Assembly: GCF_000745215.1 (NCBI RefSeq)
Contig: NZ_JQNK01000007.1
Location: 112,750-176,749, forward strand
Length of the DNA: 64,000 nucleotides
Direction of reading: 5' to 3'
From: Methylosinus sp. PW1
Lineage (GTDB): Bacteria; Pseudomonadota; Alphaproteobacteria; Rhizobiales; Beijerinckiaceae
Part shown: piece after piece, positions 53,201 to 61,084 of the stretch
Layout of the letters: each line of letters starts with the position of its first letter
Numbering within the stretch: the first letter of the stretch is position 1
Notes under the pieces: generated by a model
What the model was told of the DNA's origin: nothing
Database searches by the model: none
Seen by the model: the letters and a program-made list of their open reading frames with translations, nothing else
Position numbers and translations under genes: made by a program

Positions 53201-54225
53201 TTTTCGCAAAGCTGCTTCCCGACAATTCCGAGCTTCGACGAATTCGTGAAATTGCAGAGCGGCAAGTTTTTCATTTGACCCGCCTCGTCGACGAACTGCT
53301 GGACGTGGCCAAGATAAGCTCCGGACAGATGGAGTTGACGAAAAAACGCGTCGAGCTGCGCGACATCGTCGACGCCGCGATCGCCAATGTCGATTTCACG
53401 ATCAAGGAGCACCGCCACGAGCTCGAGGTCGAGCAGAGCTGCGCGGCGCTGGAGGTCGAGGGTGACGACGTCCGCCTCGTTCAGATCTTCTCGAACCTTC
53501 TCGATAACGCCGCCAAATACACCCATGAGAATGGCCGCATTCGCGTTTCCCTGAGTCGAGACGGTCACGACGGCCTCGTATCGATCAAGGACAATGGAAT
53601 CGGCCTGTCTCCCGAATCCCTGACCCGCATCTTCGACGTCTTCTCGCGGGTCGAGCCGTCGGGTCGAAATCATATCGCCGGCTTGGGGCTCGGTCTCACG
53701 CTGGTGCGACGTCTCGCCGAGCTGCACGGCGGCGCTGTGAAGGCTCGCAGCGACGGTTTGGGAAAAGGCGCGGAATTCCTCGTGACGCTGCCTCTCGCCG
53801 AATCGGCTGGCGCGGTCATTGCGGTCGATGAGAGTCCTGAGAACGTCCCTACGGCAGGACGAACCATCCTGTTGGTCGATGACTATCGCGATGTGCTCGA
53901 CAGCATGAAGATGCTGTTGGAAATGGAAGGTCACCGCGTTTCAATTGCGTGCGACGGGCGCAGCGCCCTGGAGAGCGCTGCCGAACAGGCGCCCGACATC
54001 GTGTTGCTGGACGTTGGCCTGCCGGATATGGATGGTTACGAACTGGCGCGACGGTTGCGTCGCCTCGAAGCGACATCAAAGTCTCTGCTGGTCGCTACGA
54101 CGGGATTCGGCCAGTCGAAAGACTACGAGCGTTCCGCCGAGGCGGGCATCGATTACCATCTCGTGAAGCCTATCGATCTCGATTCTCTCAGGCAGATCAT
54201 ACGGAAATCACCGCTCCGCCGATGA
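50218..54225 (+). CDS. CheB-CheR-PAS hybrid histidine kinase with receiver domain
   Basis: A 1335-residue cytoplasmic protein. In order: CheB methylesterase (about 8-190, IVGIGASAGG with Ser17, GVILSGTGADGSFG); CheR methyltransferase (about 215-490, WSVGCATGEEAYSVAML); a coiled coil (about 640-725, GNEELQSINEELRS-type repeats); two PAS-like domains (about 735-965); a HisKA dimerisation helix with GHELRNPLAPLRNTM (His about 980); an ATPase domain (NLLDNAAKYTHENG, AGLGLGLTLVRRL); and a C-terminal receiver with Asp about 1264 (LLDVGLPDMDGYE). CheB lacks its usual N-terminal receiver. Such fusions are known in Alphaproteobacteria and are thought to couple methyl-group chemistry to stress or light signalling. 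It stands alone on its strand. Confidence 0.93.
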   Translation: MPQTESSLPMIVGIGASAGGLEALKTLLPTLPSDSGFVFVIVMHLQASQPSLLAEILLPFSSMPVSQVAEDLEVEPNHVYVIPPGYNLSAIDSHLRLSKIEERREERAPIDHFFETLAKAQGDRCVGVILSGTGADGSFGLRRIKEHGGLTIVQDPKESQFDSMPQNAIATGIVDFVLPLADMQWRIVRFATTRPRIEIAEPPEGAPARDYQLLQSVLAEVRTRTNLDFSKYKRSTVLRRIRRRMQLNQKELLEDYLDFLRGDATEAQLLAEEFLITVTRFFRDAEVYDYLEKEIVPRLFEGKTSSEAIRVWSVGCATGEEAYSVAMLMLEQAGRVTDAPKIEIFASDLHELSLRRAREGEYADSIEAEVSPERLERFFVREDTNYRIRKDVREIVVFANHNLLRDPPFSRLDLIICRNLLIYLQRELQNDVIDLFHYALNPEGLLLLGPSESIDRTALFQPKSKQHGVFVRRNVPAPEPRLPVFPQTLGRVGRFDAPSLRLEPTLSYGALHQKMVERYAPPSLLVDQDFRIVHASEHVGRYLQVPGGELSASVFRLAREELRVELRAALHAAARNGESIHSRPVAIELDGKPTQVVIHVRPSKDAELGSLHLVIFDEYEAFDSAPSVPLGPEAAEARVELDATRERLRAVIEQYETSQEEMRAGNEELQSINEELRSTMEELETSKEELQSMNEELQTVNQENRHKVEELSQLTGDLQNLMAATEIATLFLDRELRILRVTPRARDLFNVRASDSGRPITELRHRVGYGQLQEDALSVLERFVPIQREIQSESGEWYLTRIVPYRSSSDQIQGVVITLVEITQLKDAELTARNSEEKFRALVAASAQAVWSTDAEGKVVEDSPSWREFTGQAPEQMRGMGWVDAVHPDDRDQVATSWQNCISTQTPLNAEFRLRYASGGWRCVHSRIVPLRDGAGKLCGWVGMSADVTDRKAKELAQQEAEVLRGASQRKDEFLAILGHELRNPLAPLRNTMVLFAKLLPDNSELRRIREIAERQVFHLTRLVDELLDVAKISSGQMELTKKRVELRDIVDAAIANVDFTIKEHRHELEVEQSCAALEVEGDDVRLVQIFSNLLDNAAKYTHENGRIRVSLSRDGHDGLVSIKDNGIGLSPESLTRIFDVFSRVEPSGRNHIAGLGLGLTLVRRLAELHGGAVKARSDGLGKGAEFLVTLPLAESAGAVIAVDESPENVPTAGRTILLVDDYRDVLDSMKMLLEMEGHRVSIACDGRSALESAAEQAPDIVLLDVGLPDMDGYELARRLRRLEATSKSLLVATTGFGQSKDYERSAEAGIDYHLVKPIDLDSLRQIIRKSPLRR

Positions 54226-54537
54226 GCGACAGAAGAAGGTTTCTCAGAAGCCGGTTCCAATATGATAGCTGAATAAATTCTGGAAATCTCATCCCGCTCG
54301 ACGGCGCGGGTCCGCGCTTGGCGCGACCTCGCCGTTCACAAACGCAAACAAATGACCAGGAATTAAAAGGCCTCGTTCTGTCGAGACAACCGACCTTGCG
54401 TCGCTGGCGAGTTCGCCGTCTCCCACGACTGACCGCGCGCCGGCCTCGTTTCTTCCGCGCAGAGGGAGAGGGTCAATCTCAGGCGCTTGTTCACAGCTTG
54501 AACCCTGTCACCACGTCGGCCTCGGTGACCAAGGCCG
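54226..54537. other. Spacer between kinase and glycosidase-like relic
   Basis: About 310 bp after the kinase stop. Frames are short and arginine-rich. A weak extension of the next gene in another frame (GDQGRP near 54525) hints that the ancestor reached further left. No other feature is seen. Confidence 0.35.
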
Positions 54538-55662
54538 CCCATTCTCGACGAGAATGGCGCGATAAATCGGGGTTACGGAAGCGATATCGAATTCGACGCG
54601 CAGGGAGAGTTCGTCTGCGTCGCGGCGGAGACGTATCGGATCGCGAGGAGCCGCGCATTTCTGACCGCCGTCCTCGAGCCCGTGGTCCGAGCGACGCGCT
54701 TCATCGAGGAGCTTTGCGCCCGAACCAACGCGCAGCATGGCCCTAGGTCCCGTTTCCACGGTCTCTTGCCGCCTTCCCTCAGTCATGAGGGCTATGGCGA
54801 GCCGAGTTACAGCTATTGGGACGACTTCTTCGCATTGGGCGCCTTTCGGGGCTGCGCCTTTCTCGCCGACGCGGCAGGCGAAAGAGAAATAGCGGCGCAG
54901 GCGCGAGCGAAGGCGAAGGAATTCGCCGAAGATCTCGCTCACTCGCTCCGCATGACCTCCGAACTCATGGGCAAGGGGATGATCGCGGGCTCGGCCGATC
55001 GCGAGGACGTTGATCCCACCTCGACCTCCATCGCCTTCGAGCCGTGCCGCGTGGAGGATGTTCTTCCGACCGAGCTGCTGGCGGCGACCTACGACCTTTG
55101 CGCCGCGCAAATAAAATCGCTCGGCGCTCCGGATTTTGCGGGGAGCTTCACGCCCTATGTCGTTCGCAATCTGAACGCCTTCGTGTCCCTCGGCCGGCTC
55201 GAGGACGCATTCGGTTTGCTCGAGCTGCTACTTTCCTGCCGGCGGCCCGAGAATTGGCGGCACTGGGCCGAAGTGGTCTGGAGCCCGCCTCGCGCGCCGC
55301 AATATATCGGTGACATGCCGCACACTTGGGTCGGGGCGGAGTTCGTCACTGCGATACGAGGAATGCTGCTGCGCGAAAACGGCGACGCCTTGGAGCTGTT
55401 CCGCGGCGCGCCGGACCATTGGTGGGACGGCGAGGGGATCACTCTTCGGGATCTGCCGACGGCCTTCGGCGTCGTCGATCTGCGGGCCTGCCGGACGAAA
55501 TCCAGGGCGACGATCGAACTGGCCTCGGCCGGGCCGCCGCCCAAGCGCGTCACGATACGCTTCCCCGGGGCCAAGCGCGCATGTGCGGATGGACAATCCT
55601 GCATTATCGACGGCGATGTGATCTCCTCGGCGAATTTCAGCCGGATGGTCATCGATTATTGA
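54538..55662 (+). pseudogene. Large glycosidase-like (alpha/alpha-barrel) protein, 5'-truncated
   Basis: The frame begins after an in-frame stop at 54526 and reads ILDENGAINRGYGSDIEFDA, GEFVCVAAETYRIARSRAFL, LLPPSLSHEGYGEPSYSYWD and WDGEGITLRDLPTAFGVVDL. These match the C-terminal third of bacterial proteins of about 1000 residues with an (alpha/alpha) barrel, often labelled coagulation factor 5/8-type or glycoside hydrolase-like. The catalytic N-terminal part is missing. A GTG at 54682 could start a 326-residue product, but I regard the gene as a remnant. It converges on ppsA with a 15-base gap. Confidence 0.6.
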
Positions 55663-55677
55663 ACGGGTCGCGCTCGA

Positions 55678-58059
55678 TCAACTTTCCGCAGCCGCCACAT
55701 GCTGCTTCACGACGACGAAGCTGTCGGGCGTCACCGACACGGAATCGATCCCGCATTCGACCAGGAATTCAGCGAAATCGGGATGGTCGCTCGGCGCTTG
55801 CCCGCACAGCCCGACCTTGGCTCCTGCCTCGCGCGCGGCGTCGATGACGGTGCGGATCATCCATTTCACCGCCTCGTCCCTCTCGTCGAACAGATCGGAG
55901 AGCTCCGCCGAGTCTCGGTCGACGCCGAGAGTGAGCTGCGTGAGATCATTGCTGCCGATCGAGAAACCATCGAAGCGCTCCGCAAAGGCGCGGGCGAGAA
56001 TGACATTAGAGGGAATCTCGCACATGACATAGACCTGAAGCCCGTTCTCACCGCGTTTCAACCCATTGGCCACCATGACATCGAGCACGCGATCCGCCTC
56101 CTTGACCGCCCGGCAGAAGGGGATCATCACGATGACATTCGCAAATCCCATTTCTTCGCGAAGTCGGCGTATGGCGCGGCATTCGAGCGCGAACCCTTCT
56201 TGATAGCGCGGAGAGTAATAACGCGACGCGCCGCGGAAGCCGATCATCGGATTTTCTTCCCTGGGCTCGAATTGGGCGCCGCCGATCAGAGCGGCGTATT
56301 CATTGGTCTTGAAATCGCTCATGCGCACGATGACCGGCCGCGGATGAACGGAGGCGGCGATGCGGCCGAGCGCCCGCGAGAGCCCTTCGACGAAATAGTC
56401 GCTCTTGTTCTCGTAACCGACCGTCGCCTCGGCGATGATCTTTTTGGCCGCCTCGTCCGTCAATGAATCATAATGGACGAGCGCCATCGGATGGATCTTG
56501 ATATGATTGTTGATGACGAACTCCATCCTCGCGAGACCGACTCCGTCGGAAGGAAGACGCCACCATCGAAAGGCCGCGGCGGGATCGGCGAGATTGAGCA
56601 TGACCTCGACGCGCGTCGCCGGAACGGCGGCGAGATCGAGCTCCTCGATCTCGATCTCGGCAACGCCATCATAAACGAATCCCGTGTCGCCTTCGGCGCA
56701 GGACAAGGTGACGATCTGCTCGTCGTGGAGCAGTCGCGTCGCATCCGGCGCGCCGACGATCGCCGGCAATCCGAGCTCGCGGCTGACGATAGCCGCATGC
56801 GAGGTGCGCCCGCCATGCTCGGTCACGATCGCCGCGGCCCGCTTCATGATGGGCGCCCAATCCGGATCGGTCGTGCGCGTGACCAATATGGCGCCGTCGA
56901 CGAAGCGACCAATGTCGTGAACATCCTCTATGACGCAGACCTTGCCGGTCGCCACCGCGTCGCCGATCGCCAATCCCGTGCAGATCCTGCGGCCTTTCTT
57001 GCCTATGCGATAAGACTTCAGCGCGCTCGCCTCGCGTCGCGATTGAACCGTCTCCGGACGCGCCTGGACGATGAAGAGCTCGCCGGTCTCGCCATCCTTG
57101 GCCCATTCCATATCCATTGGCCGGCCATAATGGTCCTCGATCAGACAGGCCCAGCGAGACAGAGTCAGAATGTCCTCCTCTGCGAGCACGAAGGAGGCGC
57201 GCTCGGCCTTGGACGTCGGAACATTGCGCGTCGGCTGATCGCCGACCTGCGCATAGATCATCTTCATCAGCTTGCTGCCGCGCTTCTTCTCGATGATCGG
57301 CGACAGTGACGCATTGGAAAGGAACGGCTTGAACACGACATATTCATCCGGGTCCACTACGCCCTGCACGACATTCTCGCCGAGCCCCCAAGAGGCGTTG
57401 ATGAGCGCGACCTTGTCGAAGCCTGTCTCCGTGTCCAGCGAGAACATCACGCCCGCGCCGCCTGTGTCGGACCGGACCATGATCTGCACGCCGATCGATA
57501 GCGCGACTTTCATATGGTCGAAACCCTGCGCCTTGCGATAGCTTATCGCGCGATCCGTGAAGAGTGAGGCGTAGCACCGCCGACAGGCGTCGAGCAGGGC
57601 CCGCTCGCCACGAATGTTCAGATAGGTCTCCTGCTGTCCCGCGAAGCTCGCATTCGGCAGGTCTTCGGCGGTTGCGCTCGACCTCACCGCGACATCGGGC
57701 GCGTCCCTGCCGATGCGCCGACCCAGCTCGCGATAGGCCTCGACGATGGCGCTCGCCATTTCGCTCGACCATTCGCCGCGTAGAATGGCGTTACGAATTG
57801 TTCGACCGGCGTCGGCGAGCACGATGCGGCCGGAAGCGAGGTCGTCGAGCGTCGCGGCGATGACATTCCGCGCGCCATTGCTGTCGATGAAGCGCCAATA
57901 GGCTTGCGCCGTCGTCGCAAATCCAGAGGGCGTCCTAACGCCTTTTTCGGTGAGTCGGGAAATCATCTCTCCGAGCGAGGCGTTCTTTCCGCCGACGCTC
58001 GGAACATCGTCGCGCGTCACTTCCTCGAACCAGACGATTTGCCGCGCCATGTCGATCAT
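55678..58059 (-). CDS. ppsA: Phosphoenolpyruvate synthase
   Basis: A 793-residue enzyme (usual length) that makes phosphoenolpyruvate from pyruvate and ATP through a phospho-histidine. Domains: N-terminal ATP-grasp (about 1-330, SVGGKNASLGEMISRL, AVRSSATAEDLPNASFAGQQ); swivelling phospho-His domain with TEHGGRTSHAAIVSRELG (His421, the same number as in E. coli); and the C-terminal TIM barrel with FSIGSNDLTQLTLGVDRDS and GLCGQAPSD (Cys752). A start at the internal Met 3 codons later is also possible. It could serve gluconeogenic carbon flow. The upstream gap to the HAD gene is about 110 bases. Confidence 0.95.
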   Translation of the reverse strand: MIDMARQIVWFEEVTRDDVPSVGGKNASLGEMISRLTEKGVRTPSGFATTAQAYWRFIDSNGARNVIAATLDDLASGRIVLADAGRTIRNAILRGEWSSEMASAIVEAYRELGRRIGRDAPDVAVRSSATAEDLPNASFAGQQETYLNIRGERALLDACRRCYASLFTDRAISYRKAQGFDHMKVALSIGVQIMVRSDTGGAGVMFSLDTETGFDKVALINASWGLGENVVQGVVDPDEYVVFKPFLSNASLSPIIEKKRGSKLMKMIYAQVGDQPTRNVPTSKAERASFVLAEEDILTLSRWACLIEDHYGRPMDMEWAKDGETGELFIVQARPETVQSRREASALKSYRIGKKGRRICTGLAIGDAVATGKVCVIEDVHDIGRFVDGAILVTRTTDPDWAPIMKRAAAIVTEHGGRTSHAAIVSRELGLPAIVGAPDATRLLHDEQIVTLSCAEGDTGFVYDGVAEIEIEELDLAAVPATRVEVMLNLADPAAAFRWWRLPSDGVGLARMEFVINNHIKIHPMALVHYDSLTDEAAKKIIAEATVGYENKSDYFVEGLSRALGRIAASVHPRPVIVRMSDFKTNEYAALIGGAQFEPREENPMIGFRGASRYYSPRYQEGFALECRAIRRLREEMGFANVIVMIPFCRAVKEADRVLDVMVANGLKRGENGLQVYVMCEIPSNVILARAFAERFDGFSIGSNDLTQLTLGVDRDSAELSDLFDERDEAVKWMIRTVIDAAREAGAKVGLCGQAPSDHPDFAEFLVECGIDSVSVTPDSFVVVKQHVAAAES

Positions 58060-58171
58060 GCGACTCCCCTCGCTTCAAATCTCGAAGTCCGCTCTTCTTG
58101 TCGTCGGACCACAACGACCGCGACGACTATATATGGCTCATTCTAGCGAGCGCGAGCAGAGCGACCGAACG

Positions 58172-58847
58172 TCACTTCCTTCCACCGATCTCGTCGATGT
58201 GGAACAGTAGATCGGCGGGGTCGTCATAGACGCGAAACGCGCCCGACTGCCGAAGCTCGTCGGAGCCGTAGCCCCCGCTCAGAAAGTCCGACGCCCAGCG
58301 CCCGGCATCGGGTCGCGGCGAACATGTCCCAGATGCTGTCGCCGACGACGAACGCCGTCGCGATGGGCGCGTTCAGCCGTTCTGCGGCGGCGAGAAAGAG
58401 GTCTGGGTCGGGCTTGGCGTGTGCGACCTGGTCGCGGGTGACGACCGGCGTGCGAGCGGGATCGACGCCGAGCGCGGCGAGATTGACGCGCGCGGTCTCC
58501 ATGCGACCGCTCGTCGCGATCGCCCAGGGGACGCCGGCGTCGGTGAGCCATGCGAGGAGCTCCCGCGCGCCCGGGAGCGGACGCACGCCGTCGGCGATCT
58601 CGAGATAAGCGGCGGCGTGGGCGGCGCTCAAGCGGCGCACGCGTTCGGCGTCGATCTCCATGCCCGTCTCGCGCAGCAGCTGGTTGACGAACAAGCCCCC
58701 GCTCATGCCGACCTTGCGATGAATGCGCCAGACCGACAAATCGATGTGCTCCGCGTCGAGCGCCTTTTTCCAGGCGAGGACGTGCTGATAGACGCTGTCG
58801 ACCAGCGTGCCGTCGAGGTCGAATAGGAAGGCCGGGTCGATGCGCAT
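58172..58847 (-). pseudogene. HAD-superfamily phosphatase (beta-phosphoglucomutase-like), frameshifted
   Basis: The first 180 residues are a normal HAD hydrolase: FLFDLDGTLVDSVYQHVLAW with the nucleophile Asp pair, AIATSGRMETARVNLAALG, HAKPDPDLFLAAAERL and FVVGDSIWDMFAA. Near 58290 the expected ending (LSGGYGSDELRQSGAFRVYD, DPADLLFHIDEIGG) appears in another frame, while the open frame runs on into arginine-rich sequence to 58224. A single-base indel, real or from sequencing, explains this. All catalytic motifs precede the shift, so the product may still act. Start: ATG 58847 with GGAG upstream; a GTG at 58859 overlaps the nitroreductase end. Confidence 0.75.
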
Positions 58848-58855
58848 CGGGGAAT

Positions 58856-59506
58856 TCACTCCGTCTTCTTCGGATAGCCGATTGTCTATGACAACAGCAC
58901 CTGATGGTCGTGGTCGAGCCCCAGCGCCTGCGCGATCGCCTCGCGATCGATCCAGGCGCGGATCACAGTGGCGAGGCCCGCGCTCGCCGCGAATAAATAT
59001 ACATTCTGCGAGATCGCGCCGGCCGCGACCGAGGCGAAGCTCTCACGCTGAGCGACCGGCACGAGCGCCATTCTCGCATGGTCGGCGACGAACACCAGAT
59101 CGAGCGGCGCGTCATCGACGAAATCCTGATAGCCGGTCACGCGCCTCATGTCGCTCGCTGCGAGCAGCTCCAGGGCGTGCGTGGCTGCGATATAGAGATA
59201 AGCGCCGGAAGGCAGCGCGACATAGACGTCGATTTCCTGAGCGTCCAAAGCGGAGGGCGCAGTCCGTCCGCCTTCGGCTCTATTCACGCCGTCCGCGGCC
59301 CACAACAGGTCTGACAAGAGCTGCAAGGACAGCTCGTCAGGCGCAAACTCCCGAGACGAACGCCGCTCGGCGAGCGCCTCCATCAATGGCATTCCGCCTT
59401 CCTTGTGCGGAGGGGGAAGCGCGATCTGCGCTGCAGCGACGTCTCGCGCAGGTTTCGGACGCAGCCGCCCCATCATGCCGAGCGCGAGCTTGGTCAGCGT
59501 GCTCAT
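58856..59506 (-). CDS. Nitroreductase-family protein with premature stop near the C-terminus
   Basis: A flavin (FMN)-dependent oxidoreductase of the SagB/ThcOx-like nitroreductase group. Visible motifs are LMEALAERRSSREFAPDELS (FMN phosphate contact), LLWAADGVNR and SVAAGAISQNVYLFAASAGL. The frame stops with TAG at 58886-58888 after HDHQVLLS. The next codons read TIGYPKKTE and a stop at 58856, which is the normal family ending, so a Gln codon has become TAG. The truncated form lacks nine residues of the C-terminal tail. It may still fold. The next gene downstream (HAD) starts at once. Confidence 0.78.
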
Positions 59507-59595
59507 TGCGACGGCCTCCTCGTGAGACCATACAATATCGTGGGAGGATGTAGATTTTCGAGGGTTGAGGTCGGCTTTTTGGAGATGGCGAGCCT

Positions 59596-59706
59596 ATGCA
59601 AAGCTCGGTTTGGCGGGTGAAGTTTATCGTCGACTTTGGTGACGAAGCGACGGAGACCGAAGTCGAAGTGGCCCGAGCGCATGTTTCGGGCGCTTGGCTA
59701 GCCTAA
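59596..59706 (+). pseudogene. ISKra4-like transposase N-terminal fragment
   Basis: A 36-codon frame (SSVWRVKFIVDFGDEATETE) resembles the start of ISKra4-type transposases (…W.V…V.F.D….TE.EVAR). It stops after AHVSGAWLA. Together with the fragment at 59740 it would be one element reduced to its ends. Confidence 0.4.
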
Positions 59707-59739
59707 GCCATTGGTTTGACGCCGCTCATGTTGGGGACA

Positions 59740-59835
59740 TCGGAGGCGCCGCCACAGCTCGGCGGCGCATCAACGATTTGAATGAATATCTCTCCACCAA
59801 TCGACTCGCGCTCGTGAACTACGGACAGCGGCGCC
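59740..59835 (+). pseudogene. ISKra4-like transposase internal fragment
   Basis: The plus strand reads RRRINDLNEYLSTNRLALVN and YGQRR, close to the region before the second conserved block of ISKra4-family transposases. It is followed by a different frame (RRLEIGFRDVEMFEPDELNR) of unknown origin. Confidence 0.42.
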
Positions 59836-59998
59836 CTGCGCGACCGGCGTCTCGAGATCGGTTTCCGTGACGTGGAGATGTTCGAACCCGACGAGCTCAA
59901 TCGACGCTATTCCTACTGTCGCAAGGACGGTCTTCGCTGCGGTGGCCGTGAGTGTGATCACGGTTTCTGATGTCGTGCTCATCAGGCTTTTTGATGGG

Positions 59999-60054
59999 CT
60001 TCCCACTTCCGCTTCCCGCACGCTGTAGGGGTGGTGGGAAGCGGAAGTGGGAAG
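59999..60054. repeat. Perfect 19-bp inverted repeat (probable transposon end)
   Basis: CTTCCCACTTCCGCTTCCC (59999-60017) is the exact reverse complement of GGGAAGCGGAAGTGGGAAG (60036-60054), with an 18-base spacer. It lies 80 bases beyond the last gene of the DDE/ExeA/ATPase operon. It may be a pair of transposase-binding sites at the element end, or the stem of a terminator-like hairpin, though no T run follows. Confidence 0.75.
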
Positions 60055-60133
60055 TCAACGTCTGAGTGACTTGAGAGGGCATGCGGCCACAGCGGGGCTG
60101 ATTTGGTTGCGGCCGTTTATCGCGGCGTATCAC

Positions 60134-61084
60134 TCAGCCCGTGGCGAGGCGATAGCCGTCCGTCGATTTGACGATGCGGCCCGCGGCGGCCATGGCGGCC
60201 AGACGCTGATAGAGCGTGGTGGTGCGCACGCGGCACAAGGCGCGCAGATCGGCAAAGGGCTGCGGCGCGCCGGCTTCCGCGAGGGCCGCGACGATGCGCT
60301 CGTCGATCGAGCGTGCTTCTGCGCCCTGTGCGGGTTGTGGCCTGCCGTCCACGACCTCGAGGGCGAGCGCGTCGGCGCGCTCGGTGAGCTCGAGCCTGAT
60401 GGCGGGCATGGCCGACGCGGCGCGGTGCTCGACGGTCAGGGTGAGCGCGTCGCCGTCTCGGCGGAGATAGAGGTTGGAGTCGCCCCAGGCATGGAACTCT
60501 GAGGAACCACGTAGGCCTTGGCCCGCACGCATGCTGCTCGCGTTCTTTCTCGCGTGGTGGACGAGGATCACGGCGAGGCCGTGACGGCGTTGGAGCTGAC
60601 GCAGGAACGCCAGCAGCGGCGCCACTTCGCCGCTGATGTTTTCGTCGATGCGATGCAGGCGCACGAAGGGGTCGAGGATGAGCAGGCGCGGCTCCAGCCG
60701 CGCGATGGTTTCCTCGAGGCTGGCGCGATCGGCGTCGAGATCGAGGCGCAGCGACGGGGCGGTGATGACCTGGATGTCGAGATCAAAGATGGAGAGGCCG
60801 GCCGCAGCGCCGATGCCCTCGATCCGGCGCCGGACGATGTGCGCCGCGTCCTCGGCGGCGTATAGCAGGACGCGGCCGGGCTTGGGTACGCCAAATCGCC
60901 TCAGGCAGGGCGCGCCGCCGGCGACGGCGACGGCCAGATCTAGCGCGAGGAAGGATTTGCAGCATTTGGGCTCGCCGCCGATGATGCCGACCGCTTCTTG
61001 GGACCACAACCCCGTGACCAGCCAGTCCTTGTCTGGAGGGCGATCGGCGAGCTGATGGGCGGGCGTGACGGGAAGCGGCGTCAT
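60134..61084 (-). CDS. RecA-fold ATPase (AAA_25/RepA-like) of the transposon operon
   Basis: A 316-residue ATPase. The Walker A region reads IIGGEPKCCKSFLALDLAVA: the Gly before the Lys of the GxxxxGKS motif is Cys (Cys42-Lys43-Ser44). Walker B is PRLLILDPFVRLHRI, and ILVHHARKNASSMRAGQGLR followed by GSSEFHAWGDSNLYLRRDG resembles RepA/hexameric-helicase-like proteins. The C-terminus is a winged helix (LRALCRVRTTTLYQRLAAMA). Its start overlaps the ExeA-like gene stop by four bases (ATGA), so it is part of one transposition operon. Its role may be target or replication factor engagement. Confidence 0.75.
   Translation of the reverse strand: MTPLPVTPAHQLADRPPDKDWLVTGLWSQEAVGIIGGEPKCCKSFLALDLAVAVAGGAPCLRRFGVPKPGRVLLYAAEDAAHIVRRRIEGIGAAAGLSIFDLDIQVITAPSLRLDLDADRASLEETIARLEPRLLILDPFVRLHRIDENISGEVAPLLAFLRQLQRRHGLAVILVHHARKNASSMRAGQGLRGSSEFHAWGDSNLYLRRDGDALTLTVEHRAASAMPAIRLELTERADALALEVVDGRPQPAQGAEARSIDERIVAALAEAGAPQPFADLRALCRVRTTTLYQRLAAMAAAGRIVKSTDGYRLATG

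Larger units (their letters stand above)
59507..60133. other. Mosaic spacer of relics beside the transposon end
   Basis: Apart from the two ISKra4-like fragments and the inverted repeat at 59999-60054, this 627-bp region shows no intact gene. A minus-strand frame at 59830-59985 starts MSTTSETVITLTATAAKTVL but soon becomes arginine-rich, so I do not call it. Confidence 0.4.

Noticed and set aside
59830..60021. Minus-strand frame beginning MSTTSETVITL
   Set aside because: The first 50 residues look protein-like, but the rest is unrelated, there is no ribosome site and the plus strand shows transposase-like fragments here. Left uncalled.
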